The notes: a model not told the origin generated them from the sequence alone. Shown: positions 1-4,845, counted from the first letter of the stretch. The stretch is 5,185 nucleotides of DNA from Candidatus Falkowiibacteriota bacterium (GCA_003231075.1 QIIF01000114.1:1-5185); one strand, 5' to 3'. Made by a program: numbers and translations.

Positions 1-2
1 TT

Positions 3-1484
3 TCGCGCTTGGTAAGCGGCGCGACCGCCTCGCAGGCGCAAGAACGACTTTTAACCATTATTGACGAAGTTATCCGCGCAGGCAATATTATTTTATATAT
101 TAGCAATATAGAGAATATTGTCGGTATAAGTTCCGGCGGAGAAGAGAGTTTGGATCTGGCCGAGGTTTTGGTCGGGGCAATTGAACGCAGAAGCATATTT
201 TGCTTAGCTACGGCCACTAATCAAAATTACATAAAATATATTGAGGATACTCCTTTGGGAAATGTTATGGCAAAGATAAAAATTAACGAGCCGGATGGCA
301 ATCAGGCGATTCAAATCATTGAAAGCAAAATTGGACCGTTGGAGACGAAATATAAAGTTTATTTTTCCTATAACGCGCTGGAAAATGTTATTAAATTATC
401 ACAAAAGTATATGCATAATAACTATTTGCCGGCTAAAGCGGTTAAGCTTTTGGAGTTGATAGCGGTTAAGGTTTCCCAATCAAAAGGCGAGTGGGGAGTG
501 GTGTCCAAAGATGATATCGCCAAAGCCGTAAGCGAGGCGACCGGCATTCCTGTTTCAAAAGTAACGGAGGAAGAGAGCGATATTTTGCTGAATATGGAAG
601 ATAAAATTCACGAAAGAATGATAAACCAAGAAGAAGCGGTTAGTATGGTGGCATCCAGTTTGCGCCGCGCCAGAGCGCAGCTTACCAGCAATAAAAGGCC
701 GATTGCTTCGTTTTTATTTTTAGGGCCGACGGGCGTAGGCAAAACCGAATTGGCTAAAACCGTGGCTGATATATATTTTGGCAATGAAAAAAGTATGATA
801 CGGGTGGATATGAGCGAATATCAGCATATGGACAGCATTAAAAAGATGATTGGCAGCGCCCAAGGAACGCGCGGATATTTAACCGAAGCAGTGCGCAAGG
901 CGCCATTTTCTTTAATTCTTTTGGATGAGTTTGAAAAAGCGCATCCTGACATATTGAATTTATTTTTGCAAGTTATGGACGACGGCCGGCTTACGGACGG
1001 GCAAGGCAGGACTATTGATTTTACCAACTCAATTATCATTTCAACTTCAAACGCCGGAGCTGTTTATATCCAGAACGAAGTGGCGGCCGGAACTGATATT
1101 GAAAAAATAAAAGATGTTTTGATTAATGAGAAATTAAACCAAATAATGAGACCGGAGCTGATAAACCGTTTTGACGGCGTTATTGTGTTTAAACCGTTAA
1201 GCGAGGGTAATGTACTGGACATCACTAGGTTGATGCTGGCAAGAATTGAGAAAACTTTGGAGGTGAAAGGCATTAGAATGCGCGCGGAGGAAGGCGGAAT
1301 TAAAATTTTGGCGCGCGAAGGTTATGACCCGAAATTCGGCGCGCGCCCTTTAAGAAGATTATTGCAGGACAAAGTGGAAAATACTATTGCCAATAAAATT
1401 TTAGCGGGAGAACTGCAAAGGCGGGATACGGTGATAATCGGCGATAACGCGGAAATCCTAGTAAAAAAAAGAGAGAAATTATAG
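3..1484 (+). CDS. Clp/Hsp100 AAA+ ATPase (ClpC-like) with degenerate first ring, 5' partial
   Basis: The reading frame is open to the left edge, so this is the C-terminal part of a longer protein; the TTG at 9 is not a real start. Residues below count from that codon. The first AAA+ ring (D1, to about 150) is recognisable by alignment, but its Walker B reads ILYISNIENIVG where ClpC has a hydrophobic strand followed by DE, and the arginine-finger stretch PALERRF is replaced by TPLGNVM. The usual coiled-coil middle domain is absent: D1 runs at about 155-165 straight into the D2 linker (ATGIPVSKV, 177-185). D2 is intact for ATP hydrolysis: Walker A GPTGVGKT 239-246, Walker B LILLDE 302-307, sensor 1 N348, arginine finger R387 in RPELINR, sensor 2 R446 in GARPLRR. 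The D2 pore loop is about five residues short (GTRGY instead of GYVGYEEGG). No IGF/VGF-type ClpP-docking tripeptide is seen after sensor 1. Family assignment is secure; ClpP partnership is doubtful. Confidence 0.93.
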   Translation, partial: SRLVSGATASQAQERLLTIIDEVIRAGNIILYISNIENIVGISSGGEESLDLAEVLVGAIERRSIFCLATATNQNYIKYIEDTPLGNVMAKIKINEPDGNQAIQIIESKIGPLETKYKVYFSYNALENVIKLSQKYMHNNYLPAKAVKLLELIAVKVSQSKGEWGVVSKDDIAKAVSEATGIPVSKVTEEESDILLNMEDKIHERMINQEEAVSMVASSLRRARAQLTSNKRPIASFLFLGPTGVGKTELAKTVADIYFGNEKSMIRVDMSEYQHMDSIKKMIGSAQGTRGYLTEAVRKAPFSLILLDEFEKAHPDILNLFLQVMDDGRLTDGQGRTIDFTNSIIISTSNAGAVYIQNEVAAGTDIEKIKDVLINEKLNQIMRPELINRFDGVIVFKPLSEGNVLDITRLMLARIEKTLEVKGIRMRAEEGGIKILAREGYDPKFGARPLRRLLQDKVENTIANKILAGELQRRDTVIIGDNAEILVKKREKL

Positions 1485-1498
1485 CGTTTGCAATTATA

Positions 1499-1572
1499 AC
1501 GGGACTGCCGCGTCTAATGCCGCCGCGAGTAAAATTTGTTAATTTATTATACACTGATTAGGCGCGTCCCGT
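1499..1572. repeat. Inverted repeat ACGGGAC / GTCCCGT in the 1485-1639 spacer
   Basis: ACGGGAC at 1499-1505 is an exact reverse complement of GTCCCGT at 1566-1572, with about 60 bases between the arms. The arms flank an A/T-rich stretch (1531-1558) inside an otherwise GC-rich spacer. The loop is too long and there is no T-run, so this is not a convincing terminator for the Clp gene. No promoter with good spacing was found in the A/T patch. Nothing else is recognised in this 155-base spacer apart from the ribosome binding site at its end. Confidence 0.3.
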
Positions 1573-1620
1573 CCGCCATGGGAAGCGTCCTCGTTTGTTT
1601 GCGGAGTAAAAACCTTTAAC

Positions 1621-1627
1621 AAGGAGG
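1621..1627 (+). promoter_or_regulatory. Strong Shine-Dalgarno AAGGAGG before the metallo-hydrolase
   Basis: AAGGAGG lies 12 bases before ATG 1640, slightly longer than usual, and is the best ribosome binding site among the larger genes here. It decides the start of the downstream gene. AAACCT (1610-1615) can pair with AGGTTT (1625-1630), a weak 6-bp hairpin covering part of the site; whether this matters is unknown. Confidence 0.75.
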
Positions 1628-1639
1628 TTTATACGGTTT

Positions 1640-2497
1640 ATGCCTCATAGACTTTATAAAGTATTGCTAATTTTCGGAATAATCGCGGCGCTTGCAGCCA
1701 TTCTCGTTTTTTGGCTGGCGTTTCAAACGGCAGATAATCTGGAAGTTGATTTTTTGGATGTAGGACAGGGCGACAGTATTCTGATAAAAACGCCTTACGG
1801 ACAAAATATTTTAATTGACGGCGGTCCGGACAATTCCGTCATTGAAAAATTGGGCGAAGAATTGCCGTGGTGGGACAGACAAATTGATTTAATGGTTTTA
1901 ACTCATCCGCACAGCGACCATCTCACCGGCCTGATAGATGTGATTAAACGGTATAAAGTAAAAAAGATTTTATACACAGGCGTAGTCCATACCTCTTCCG
2001 ATTATCTCGCTTGGCTTAAATTGGTAAAAAATAAAAAAATACCTCTGATTATTATCAGCCGGCCGCAGATAATTAAGCTTGGACGAGACAGCGAATTAAA
2101 TATAATTTACCCTCGAAAAAATTTAGCCGGACAAACCATGGATAACTTAAATAATAGCTCCATCGTTGCCAAATTAATTTACGGTAAAACTAAATTTTTA
2201 TTTACCGGCGATATTGAGAGCGAGGCGGAGAAAGAATTAGCTGATGCCGCTGTTAACTTACAAGCCGATGTTTTAAAAGTCGCCCATCATGGCTCCAACA
2301 ATTCCAGCGGTAAAAAATTTTTAGAAAAAGTTATGCCAAAAATCGCGGTCATACAAGTCGGCGCCGATAATGACTTTGGCCATCCCGGCCGCCGGACAAT
2401 CAAAAGGTTGGAACGGGTTGGCGCGCGTATTTTCAGAACTGACAAAAACGGAACCATAAAACTGATAAGCGACGGCAAAACCGTAACCATAAAATAA
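1640..2497 (+). CDS. Membrane-anchored metallo-beta-lactamase-fold hydrolase, ComEC C-terminal type
   Basis: The 285-residue product starts with a short basic stretch and one hydrophobic membrane segment (about 7-29), which should leave the catalytic domain outside the membrane. The domain begins with FLDVGQGDS (38-46), typical of the hydrolase part of the competence protein ComEC/Rec2. The metal-binding signature HPHSDH supplies H89, H91, D93 and H94; D191 in TGDIE, HHGS at 216-219 and GHP at 247-249 complete the expected set, so the enzyme looks active. In ComEC this domain is thought to degrade the non-transported DNA strand during uptake. Here it lacks the ComEC channel helices, as is common for stand-alone homologues, so the substrate (DNA, nucleotide or other phosphoester) cannot be stated. 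The start is set by AAGGAGG at 1621. It ends 17 bases before the promoter of the next gene, so the two are probably transcribed separately. Confidence 0.88.
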   Translation: MPHRLYKVLLIFGIIAALAAILVFWLAFQTADNLEVDFLDVGQGDSILIKTPYGQNILIDGGPDNSVIEKLGEELPWWDRQIDLMVLTHPHSDHLTGLIDVIKRYKVKKILYTGVVHTSSDYLAWLKLVKNKKIPLIIISRPQIIKLGRDSELNIIYPRKNLAGQTMDNLNNSSIVAKLIYGKTKFLFTGDIESEAEKELADAAVNLQADVLKVAHHGSNNSSGKKFLEKVMPKIAVIQVGADNDFGHPGRRTIKRLERVGARIFRTDKNGTIKLISDGKTVTIK

Positions 2498-2514
2498 AAT
2501 TATTGCCGCGCGTC

Positions 2515-2543
2515 TTGAAATTTTTTCGCGAATGGTGTATTAT
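2515..2543 (+). promoter_or_regulatory. Sigma70-like promoter for the response regulator
   Basis: TTGAAA (2515-2520) and TATTAT (2538-2543) are separated by an ideal 17 bases; each matches consensus at five of six positions. Transcription would be expected to start about seven bases after the -10 box, at roughly 2550, which is the A of the second ATG of the gene. This implies a leaderless or nearly leaderless mRNA and argues against ATG 2532, which lies upstream of the -10 element. Confidence 0.65.
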
Positions 2544-2549
2544 TACCAT

Positions 2550-2924
2550 ATGGGGAAAACAAAAAATAAAATTTTAATTGTTGAAGATGACGCGATGATA
2601 AGCGCGATGTATAAAAGTAAATTTGAAGCCGACGGGTTTAAAATATTAGTCGCCGTAGACGGAGCGAACGGGCTTGAGCTGGCGAAAAAAGAAAAGCCGA
2701 ATATTATTATGATGGATATAATTATGCCGCGAATGGATGGATTTTCAGTATTATCCAAGCTGAAAAAAACAGGACAAACAAAAAACATTCCGGTTATTAT
2801 GCTTACCAACTTAGGCACTGATGAAGACAAGGATAAGGCGAAAAAACTGGGAGTAGTTGATTATTTGGTAAAAGCGAATTTAACCCCGGCGCAGATAAGC
2901 GAAAAAATTAAAAAATATTTATAA
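2550..2924 (+). CDS. Single-domain response regulator (receiver domain, CheY-like)
   Basis: A phosphorylation-controlled switch made only of a receiver domain. From the second ATG the product has 124 residues and all key positions: acidic pocket E12-D13-D14 in LIVEDD, phosphoacceptor D56 in MMDIIMP, the conserved Thr in MLTNL (T86) and Lys in YLVKAN (K108). There is no DNA-binding or enzymatic output domain after residue 124, so it must act by protein contact, as CheY or Spo0F do. A longer reading from ATG 2532 would add MVYYYH, but that codon precedes the predicted -10 box, neither ATG has a Shine-Dalgarno, and the shorter form gives the normal receiver spacing, so 2550 is preferred. No histidine kinase is in the window. 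The family call is secure; the partner is unknown. Confidence 0.93.
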   Translation: MGKTKNKILIVEDDAMISAMYKSKFEADGFKILVAVDGANGLELAKKEKPNIIMMDIIMPRMDGFSVLSKLKKTGQTKNIPVIMLTNLGTDEDKDKAKKLGVVDYLVKANLTPAQISEKIKKYL

Positions 2925-2937
2925 GAAAGCAGGTAAT

Positions 2938-2995
2938 AAACAACAAAGGAATTAGTTTTTATTTATCCGCTTGTTTATTATTTGTTGTTTTTTTT
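2938..2995 (+). terminator. Possible weak intrinsic terminator after the response regulator
   Basis: AAACAACAAA (2938-2947) is an exact complement of TTTGTTGTTT (2981-2990), directly followed by more T residues to 2995. The stem is A/T-rich with only two G-C pairs and has a 33-base loop, so it is weak. A competing hairpin can form between TAATAAAC (2934-2941) and GTTTATTA (2973-2980). It may be a terminator or simply A/T-rich spacer. Confidence 0.35.
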
Positions 2996-3003
2996 AAAAA
3001 AAT

Positions 3004-3594
3004 ATGAAAAAACCACGAGAAGAACAAACATTTGTAATGGTTAAGCCCGATGGAGTAAAAAGAGGGTTAACTGGAGAAATAATAAAAAGAATTGAGAGGG
3101 CGGATTTAAAAATTATCGCCTTGTCAATGTTTCAGCCGGCTCACAAACAAATTGATGATCATTATCCAAAGGATAAAGTTTGGATAAATAGGCTTGGAGA
3201 AAAGACCAAAAAAACTTACGAGAAGTACGGCTATGATTTAAAAAAAGAAATGGGCACCACTGATACGATGAAAATCGGAAAAGAAGTGCGCAAATGGCTG
3301 GTTAATTATATGATTTCAGCGCCATTAGTCAAAATGATTGTTCAGGGAAATCACTCCGTTGATTTAGTAAGGAAGATGGCGGGGAACACTATGCCTATTT
3401 TAGCGGAAATGGGAACCATAAGAGGTGATTTTAGCGCTGACAGCGCGGCCGCGGCTAATCGCGATAAACGCGCGGTGCAAAACATAATCCATGCTTCCGA
3501 AACGCCGGAAGAAGCTAATCATGAAATAAATCATTGGTTTGGAGCTAATGATATTTGTTCTTATAAGAGAATAGAAGAAGCTTTAGTAGAATAG
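3004..3594 (+). CDS. ndk: Nucleoside-diphosphate kinase with internal insertion
   Basis: Transfers the gamma phosphate of an NTP to an NDP through a phosphohistidine, balancing cytoplasmic nucleotide pools. The N-terminal TFVMVKPDGVKRGLTGEI carries the nucleotide-binding K14; GTIRGDF (137-143) and the catalytic H163 in NIIHASETPEEA are present. The usual NxxHGSDS after the histidine reads IIHASET, a variation I regard as tolerated. The protein is 196 residues against about 135-155 in most bacteria. The extra length is an insertion of about 40-45 residues after HYPKD (53-57), before the conserved helix near SAPLVKMIVQG (105-115). I recall a similar insertion in homologues from candidate-phylum bacteria and some archaea. 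ATG 3004 is the first in frame after a stop at 2995-2997, and no Shine-Dalgarno precedes it, only an A-run. Function is confident. Confidence 0.93.
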   Translation: MKKPREEQTFVMVKPDGVKRGLTGEIIKRIERADLKIIALSMFQPAHKQIDDHYPKDKVWINRLGEKTKKTYEKYGYDLKKEMGTTDTMKIGKEVRKWLVNYMISAPLVKMIVQGNHSVDLVRKMAGNTMPILAEMGTIRGDFSADSAAAANRDKRAVQNIIHASETPEEANHEINHWFGANDICSYKRIEEALVE

Positions 3595-3602
3595 GTAAAG
3601 CA

Positions 3603-3632
3603 GATAAAGATAAAGATAAAGATATATATATC
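3603..3632 (+). repeat. GATAAA hexamer tandem repeat and (AT)n palindrome
   Basis: GATAAA occurs three times in tandem (3603-3620), followed by GATATATATATC (3621-3632), a perfect 12-base palindrome. It lies between the ndk stop and the QueC-like fragment. In the frame that continues into the fragment it would encode a Lys-Asp run, so the repeat may have grown inside a decaying gene. Confidence 0.7.
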
Positions 3633-3698
3633 CAATGGGCATATAAAAACGATATTCCGCTACATAAAACGAGAACATGTGTAAAAAATTTAAAAAAG
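3621..3698 (+). pseudogene. Out-of-frame upstream part of a QueC-like C-terminus
   Basis: One base out of register with the small gene at 3677, this stretch reads DIYIQWAYKNDIPLHKTRTC and then VKNLKK. Stepping back one base at 3698 continues as ECGDCPTC in the downstream frame. The joined protein KTRTC-x7-CGDCPTC-x4-RAYKEAGI matches the C-terminal zinc-binding region of QueC (7-cyano-7-deazaguanine synthase), including the C-x7-C-x2-C-x2-C spacing. The frame is open from 3567 but has no ATG, GTG, TTG or CTG in it, and the PP-loop ATPase part of QueC (SGGxDS) is nowhere upstream, where ndk lies. It is therefore best read as a remnant; expression by frameshift is a less likely alternative. The match rests on remembered QueC sequences. 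Confidence 0.5.
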
Positions 3699-3868
3699 AG
3701 TGTGGGGATTGTCCCACTTGCTGGGACAGAAGAAGGGCGTATAAAGAGGCAGGAATAAGAGATGAAACTGAATATCTTTTTGACATATCAGAAAGATACC
3801 CGACATATTATGATCACGAAGAAGAGGAAAAAATATTAAAAATTAAGTTTAAAAAAAATGACAAATGA
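3677..3868 (+). CDS. Small protein resembling the QueC C-terminal zinc motif (truncated or remnant)
   Basis: A 63-residue product with C2, C9, C12 and C15 in MCKKFKKECGDCPTC, followed by DRRRAYKEAGIRDETEY (17-33) and a charged tail. The block CGxCPTC-x4-R-AYKEAGI-D-TEY is the signature of the QueC C-terminus, where four cysteines bind zinc. QueC makes preQ0 for queuosine or deazapurine synthesis, but this piece has no ATP pyrophosphatase domain and cannot catalyse that reaction. All four cysteines survive in this frame, with one residue less between the first two than in QueC. No good Shine-Dalgarno precedes ATG 3677. The end overlaps the CYTH gene by 11 bases in ATGACAAATGA, an arrangement suited to translational coupling, so the frame may still be translated. 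It could be a living small zinc protein or the 3' end of a dead queC; I lean to the latter. Confidence 0.55.
   Translation: MCKKFKKECGDCPTCWDRRRAYKEAGIRDETEYLFDISERYPTYYDHEEEEKILKIKFKKNDK
3692..3698 (+). other. A AAA AAG slippery heptamer at the frame junction
   Basis: In the upstream frame the codons are TTA AAA AAG, giving the heptamer A AAA AAG used for -1 frameshifting in dnaX and some IS elements. A -1 slip here joins the two halves of the QueC-like sequence exactly. T TTA AAA and A AAA AAT, also slippery in form, lie just upstream (3689-3695 and 3683-3689). No clear Shine-Dalgarno-like stimulator or downstream stem was found, and an A-run is also a mutational hot spot, so chance or decay remains likely. 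Confidence 0.35.
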
Positions 3869-4385
3869 AATTGAAATAAAATTTAAACTTGATAGAGTTG
3901 ATAACACAAGGGCAAAATTATTGAATATTGGAGGAGTGCCTAAAAAACCTTATAAACAAACTACTTATGGGTTTTTTTCAAAAGACTCAATAGAAAAGGG
4001 AGTTTTCCCAAGAATTAGGAATGAGCATGGCAAAACAGTGTTCACCGTGAAGGTTAAAACTCGGAAAAAAACAAAATATTTTGAAAGAAAAGAGTATTCA
4101 GTAGAAATAGCCAGCACCGAAGATGGCATAAACATTATAAAGTCAATGGGGTATAATCAAGTAAGAACTTTTAAAAAAATCAGAGAAGAGTGGGAATTTA
4201 AAGACATAAAAGTGGTTTTAGATAAATTATACTTTGGCACTTACATGGAAATTGAAGGGTCAAAAGATGGTATAGAAAGAATGGTTAAAAAGCTTGGCTT
4301 TAAAAACAAAGAAAGAATAATAAAAGCGTATTTAGGGCTTGAGGACGACTATTTAGAATTAAAAAATAAAATCAATCAAAAATAA
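3858..4385 (+). CDS. CYTH-domain protein (class IV adenylate cyclase / CyaB-like)
   Basis: A 175-residue single-domain protein of the CYTH (CyaB-thiamine triphosphatase) superfamily, a tunnel fold that binds triphosphate and divalent metal. Visible signature residues: ExExK at the N-terminus (E4, E6, K8), QTTYGFF (34-40), basic pair R52/R54 in PRIRNE, K65/K67 in FTVKVK, E77 and E80 in ERKEY, K107/R109 in KKIREEW, D122 in VLDKL, and acidic pair E131/E133 in GTYMEIEG. The set is complete, so a phosphohydrolase or cyclase activity is plausible. Members called CyaB may make cAMP, but many are tri- or polyphosphatases, and sequence alone cannot decide. The start ATG sits inside the end of the QueC-like frame (11-base overlap), which explains the missing Shine-Dalgarno. 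Base composition is visibly more A/T-rich than the Clp and hydrolase genes, possibly reflecting separate ancestry. Confidence 0.87.
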   Translation: MTNEIEIKFKLDRVDNTRAKLLNIGGVPKKPYKQTTYGFFSKDSIEKGVFPRIRNEHGKTVFTVKVKTRKKTKYFERKEYSVEIASTEDGINIIKSMGYNQVRTFKKIREEWEFKDIKVVLDKLYFGTYMEIEGSKDGIERMVKKLGFKNKERIIKAYLGLEDDYLELKNKINQK

Positions 4386-4416
4386 TTTTGTTTAATATTA
4401 GCTAAAAATAATAGTC

Positions 4417-4444
4417 TTGACAAAAAATATAATTCTGCTAATAT
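4417..4444 (+). promoter_or_regulatory. Strong extended -10 promoter TTGACA-16-TAATAT
   Basis: A perfect -35 box TTGACA (4417-4422) is followed after 16 bases by TAATAT (4439-4444), preceded by TGC, an extended -10 TGn. It starts 32 bases after the CYTH stop. Transcription would begin near 4450-4452, two to four bases before the ATG of the short peptide at 4454. It is the best promoter in the window and marks a new transcription unit. Confidence 0.75.
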
Positions 4445-4453
4445 TAAAGCATT

Positions 4454-4528
4454 ATGAAACAAGCTATCCGAACAATTTGCGTCCGAATTATGCCTATCTT
4501 AGTGTTAGGCATTATTGTCGTGCGTTAA
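4454..4528 (+). CDS. Putative 24-residue leader or membrane peptide rich in Ile, Val and Leu
   Basis: A short frame with ATG two to four bases from the predicted transcript start and TAA at 4526-4528. It begins MKQAIRTICVRIMPILVLG and ends with two Ile, two Val and Arg; 12 of 24 residues are Ile (6), Val (4) or Leu (2). Its stop codon directly touches the segment (4529-4540) that can compete with the downstream terminator, as expected of an attenuation leader in which a ribosome stalled for lack of a charged branched-chain tRNA frees that segment. Near-leaderless leader peptides of this kind are known from corynebacterial ilv, leu and trp operons. Alternatives are a small hydrophobic toxin-like membrane peptide, or no translation at all, because the DNA also forms a 7-bp hairpin (ATGCCTA 4490-4496 with TAGGCAT 4506-4512). 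No Shine-Dalgarno is present. Confidence 0.45.
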   Translation: MKQAIRTICVRIMPILVLGIIVVR

Positions 4529-4540
4529 ATGGGTGGCTTA
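4529..4540 (+). promoter_or_regulatory. Candidate antiterminator segment ATGGGTGGCTTA
   Basis: TGGGTGGCT here (4530-4538) is identical to the start of the 3' arm of the terminator at 4607-4615, and can pair over nine bases with AGCCACCCA (4590-4598) of the 5' arm. Pairing would block the terminator. The two elements are joined by an A-rich linker (4541-4583) with no visible structure. The segment begins right after the leader peptide stop codon. Confidence 0.5.
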
Positions 4541-4582
4541 AAAAATAAAACTCAAAATACTTCATCATAAACATAGAGAATA

Positions 4583-4630
4583 GATTAAGAGCCACCCAAA
4601 TCAAAATGGGTGGCTCTTAATTTGTTCTTT
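4583..4630 (+). terminator. Strong intrinsic terminator, candidate attenuator
   Basis: TTAAGAGCCACCCA (4585-4598) and TGGGTGGCTCTTAA (4607-4620) form a perfect 14-bp stem with an 8-base loop, extendable by A4584-T4621 and G4583-T4622. TTTGTTCTTT follows (4621-4630). It would end a transcript of about 175 bases from the promoter at 4417. Because it can be disrupted by the segment at 4529-4540, it may be conditional. Confidence 0.75.
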
Positions 4631-4639
4631 ATATCAATC

Positions 4640-4783
4640 TATGTAAAAATGCGCTGTTTTCAGCTTAATGCCATGGGAAAGAACTGAAAGTTCTTTATGA
4701 AAACACCACCCCTCTGGCATTTTTGCCCATCAGGCAATCATAAGACCTGCTCGGGCGAGCTGAACAACACGCATTTTAACATA
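4640..4783 (+). ncRNA. Unrecognised structured RNA closed by a 25-bp stem
   Basis: The ends pair almost completely: TATGT (4640-4644) with ACATA (4779-4783), AAAATGCG (4646-4653) with CGCATTTT (4770-4777), TGTT (4655-4658) with AACA (4766-4769), and TTCAGCTT (4659-4666) with GAGCTGAA (4757-4764, last pair G-U). The only interruptions are an A-A mismatch and two single bulged C residues, one per strand. Inside, AATGCCA (4667-4673) pairs with TGGCATT (4715-4721) and encloses hairpin AAAGAAC-TGAAA-GTTCTTT (4678-4696); TTGCC-CATCA-GGCAA (4723-4737) forms another. TGGGAAA (4674-4680) can alternatively pair with TTTGCCCA (4722-4729, one bulge), so it could switch. No open frame of note covers it. 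I do not recognise a known riboswitch, 6S, SRP, RNase P or tmRNA pattern. It could be a 5'UTR aptamer, an independent small RNA or a small inverted-repeat element. Confidence 0.6.
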
Positions 4784-4785
4784 AA

Positions 4786-4815
4786 AGGGGGTTTTGGAAT
4801 TTTTCCAAGCCCCCT
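4786..4815 (+). promoter_or_regulatory. G5/C5 hairpin upstream of the small zinc-motif gene
   Basis: AGGGGG (4786-4791) pairs with CCCCCT (4810-4815), and TTGGAA (4794-4799) with TTCCAA (4803-4808), joined by a T-G pair and one bulged T, with a 3-base loop. No T-run follows on the + strand; a palindrome TATAAAATTTTATA (4817-4830) does, so it is not a standard + strand terminator. Its 3' arm plus C4816 includes CCTC, complementary to GAGG of the Shine-Dalgarno at 4838-4841, so opening the hairpin could hide the ribosome site. Confidence 0.55.
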
Positions 4816-4845
4816 CTATAAAATTTTATATTAAAAGGAGGATCT

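Noticed and set aside
821..1273. Two minus-strand open frames inside the Clp gene
   Set aside because: They mirror the D2 coding sequence, have no family signature and lie wholly within a well-identified gene.
2287..2830. Minus-strand open frames opposite the hydrolase and response regulator
   Set aside because: Both are shadows of strongly conserved + strand genes, with no motif or ribosome site.
3603..3632. CRISPR or other array
   Set aside because: It is a 6-base simple repeat with no spacers.
3583..3786. Minus-strand frame ending in a Tyr/Leu repeat
   Set aside because: Its repeat is only the complement of the GATAAA/AT tract, and it overlaps the QueC-like cysteine block on the + strand.
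3858..3868. Alternative genetic code with TGA as glycine (code 25)
   Set aside because: TGA ends the 63-codon frame inside a normal ATGACAAATGA overlap, and no other gene needs in-frame TGA to be read as an amino acid.
4454..4630. T-box riboswitch, suggested by GGGTGG near a terminator
   Set aside because: There are only about 75 bases before GGGTGGCT and no Stem I; the full T-box sequence AGGGTGGNACCGCG is absent, and the GGGTGG copies are explained by complementarity to the terminator.
4640..4783. 6S RNA, SRP RNA, tmRNA or retron ncRNA
   Set aside because: A multibranch interior does not fit 6S, the SRP motif with GGAAG tetraloop region is absent, no tmRNA CCA end is seen, and no reverse transcriptase gene lies nearby.
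4786..4815. + strand intrinsic terminator
   Set aside because: The G/C stem is strong but no T-run follows it; on the opposite strand a short T-rich stretch follows, but no gene is seen there.
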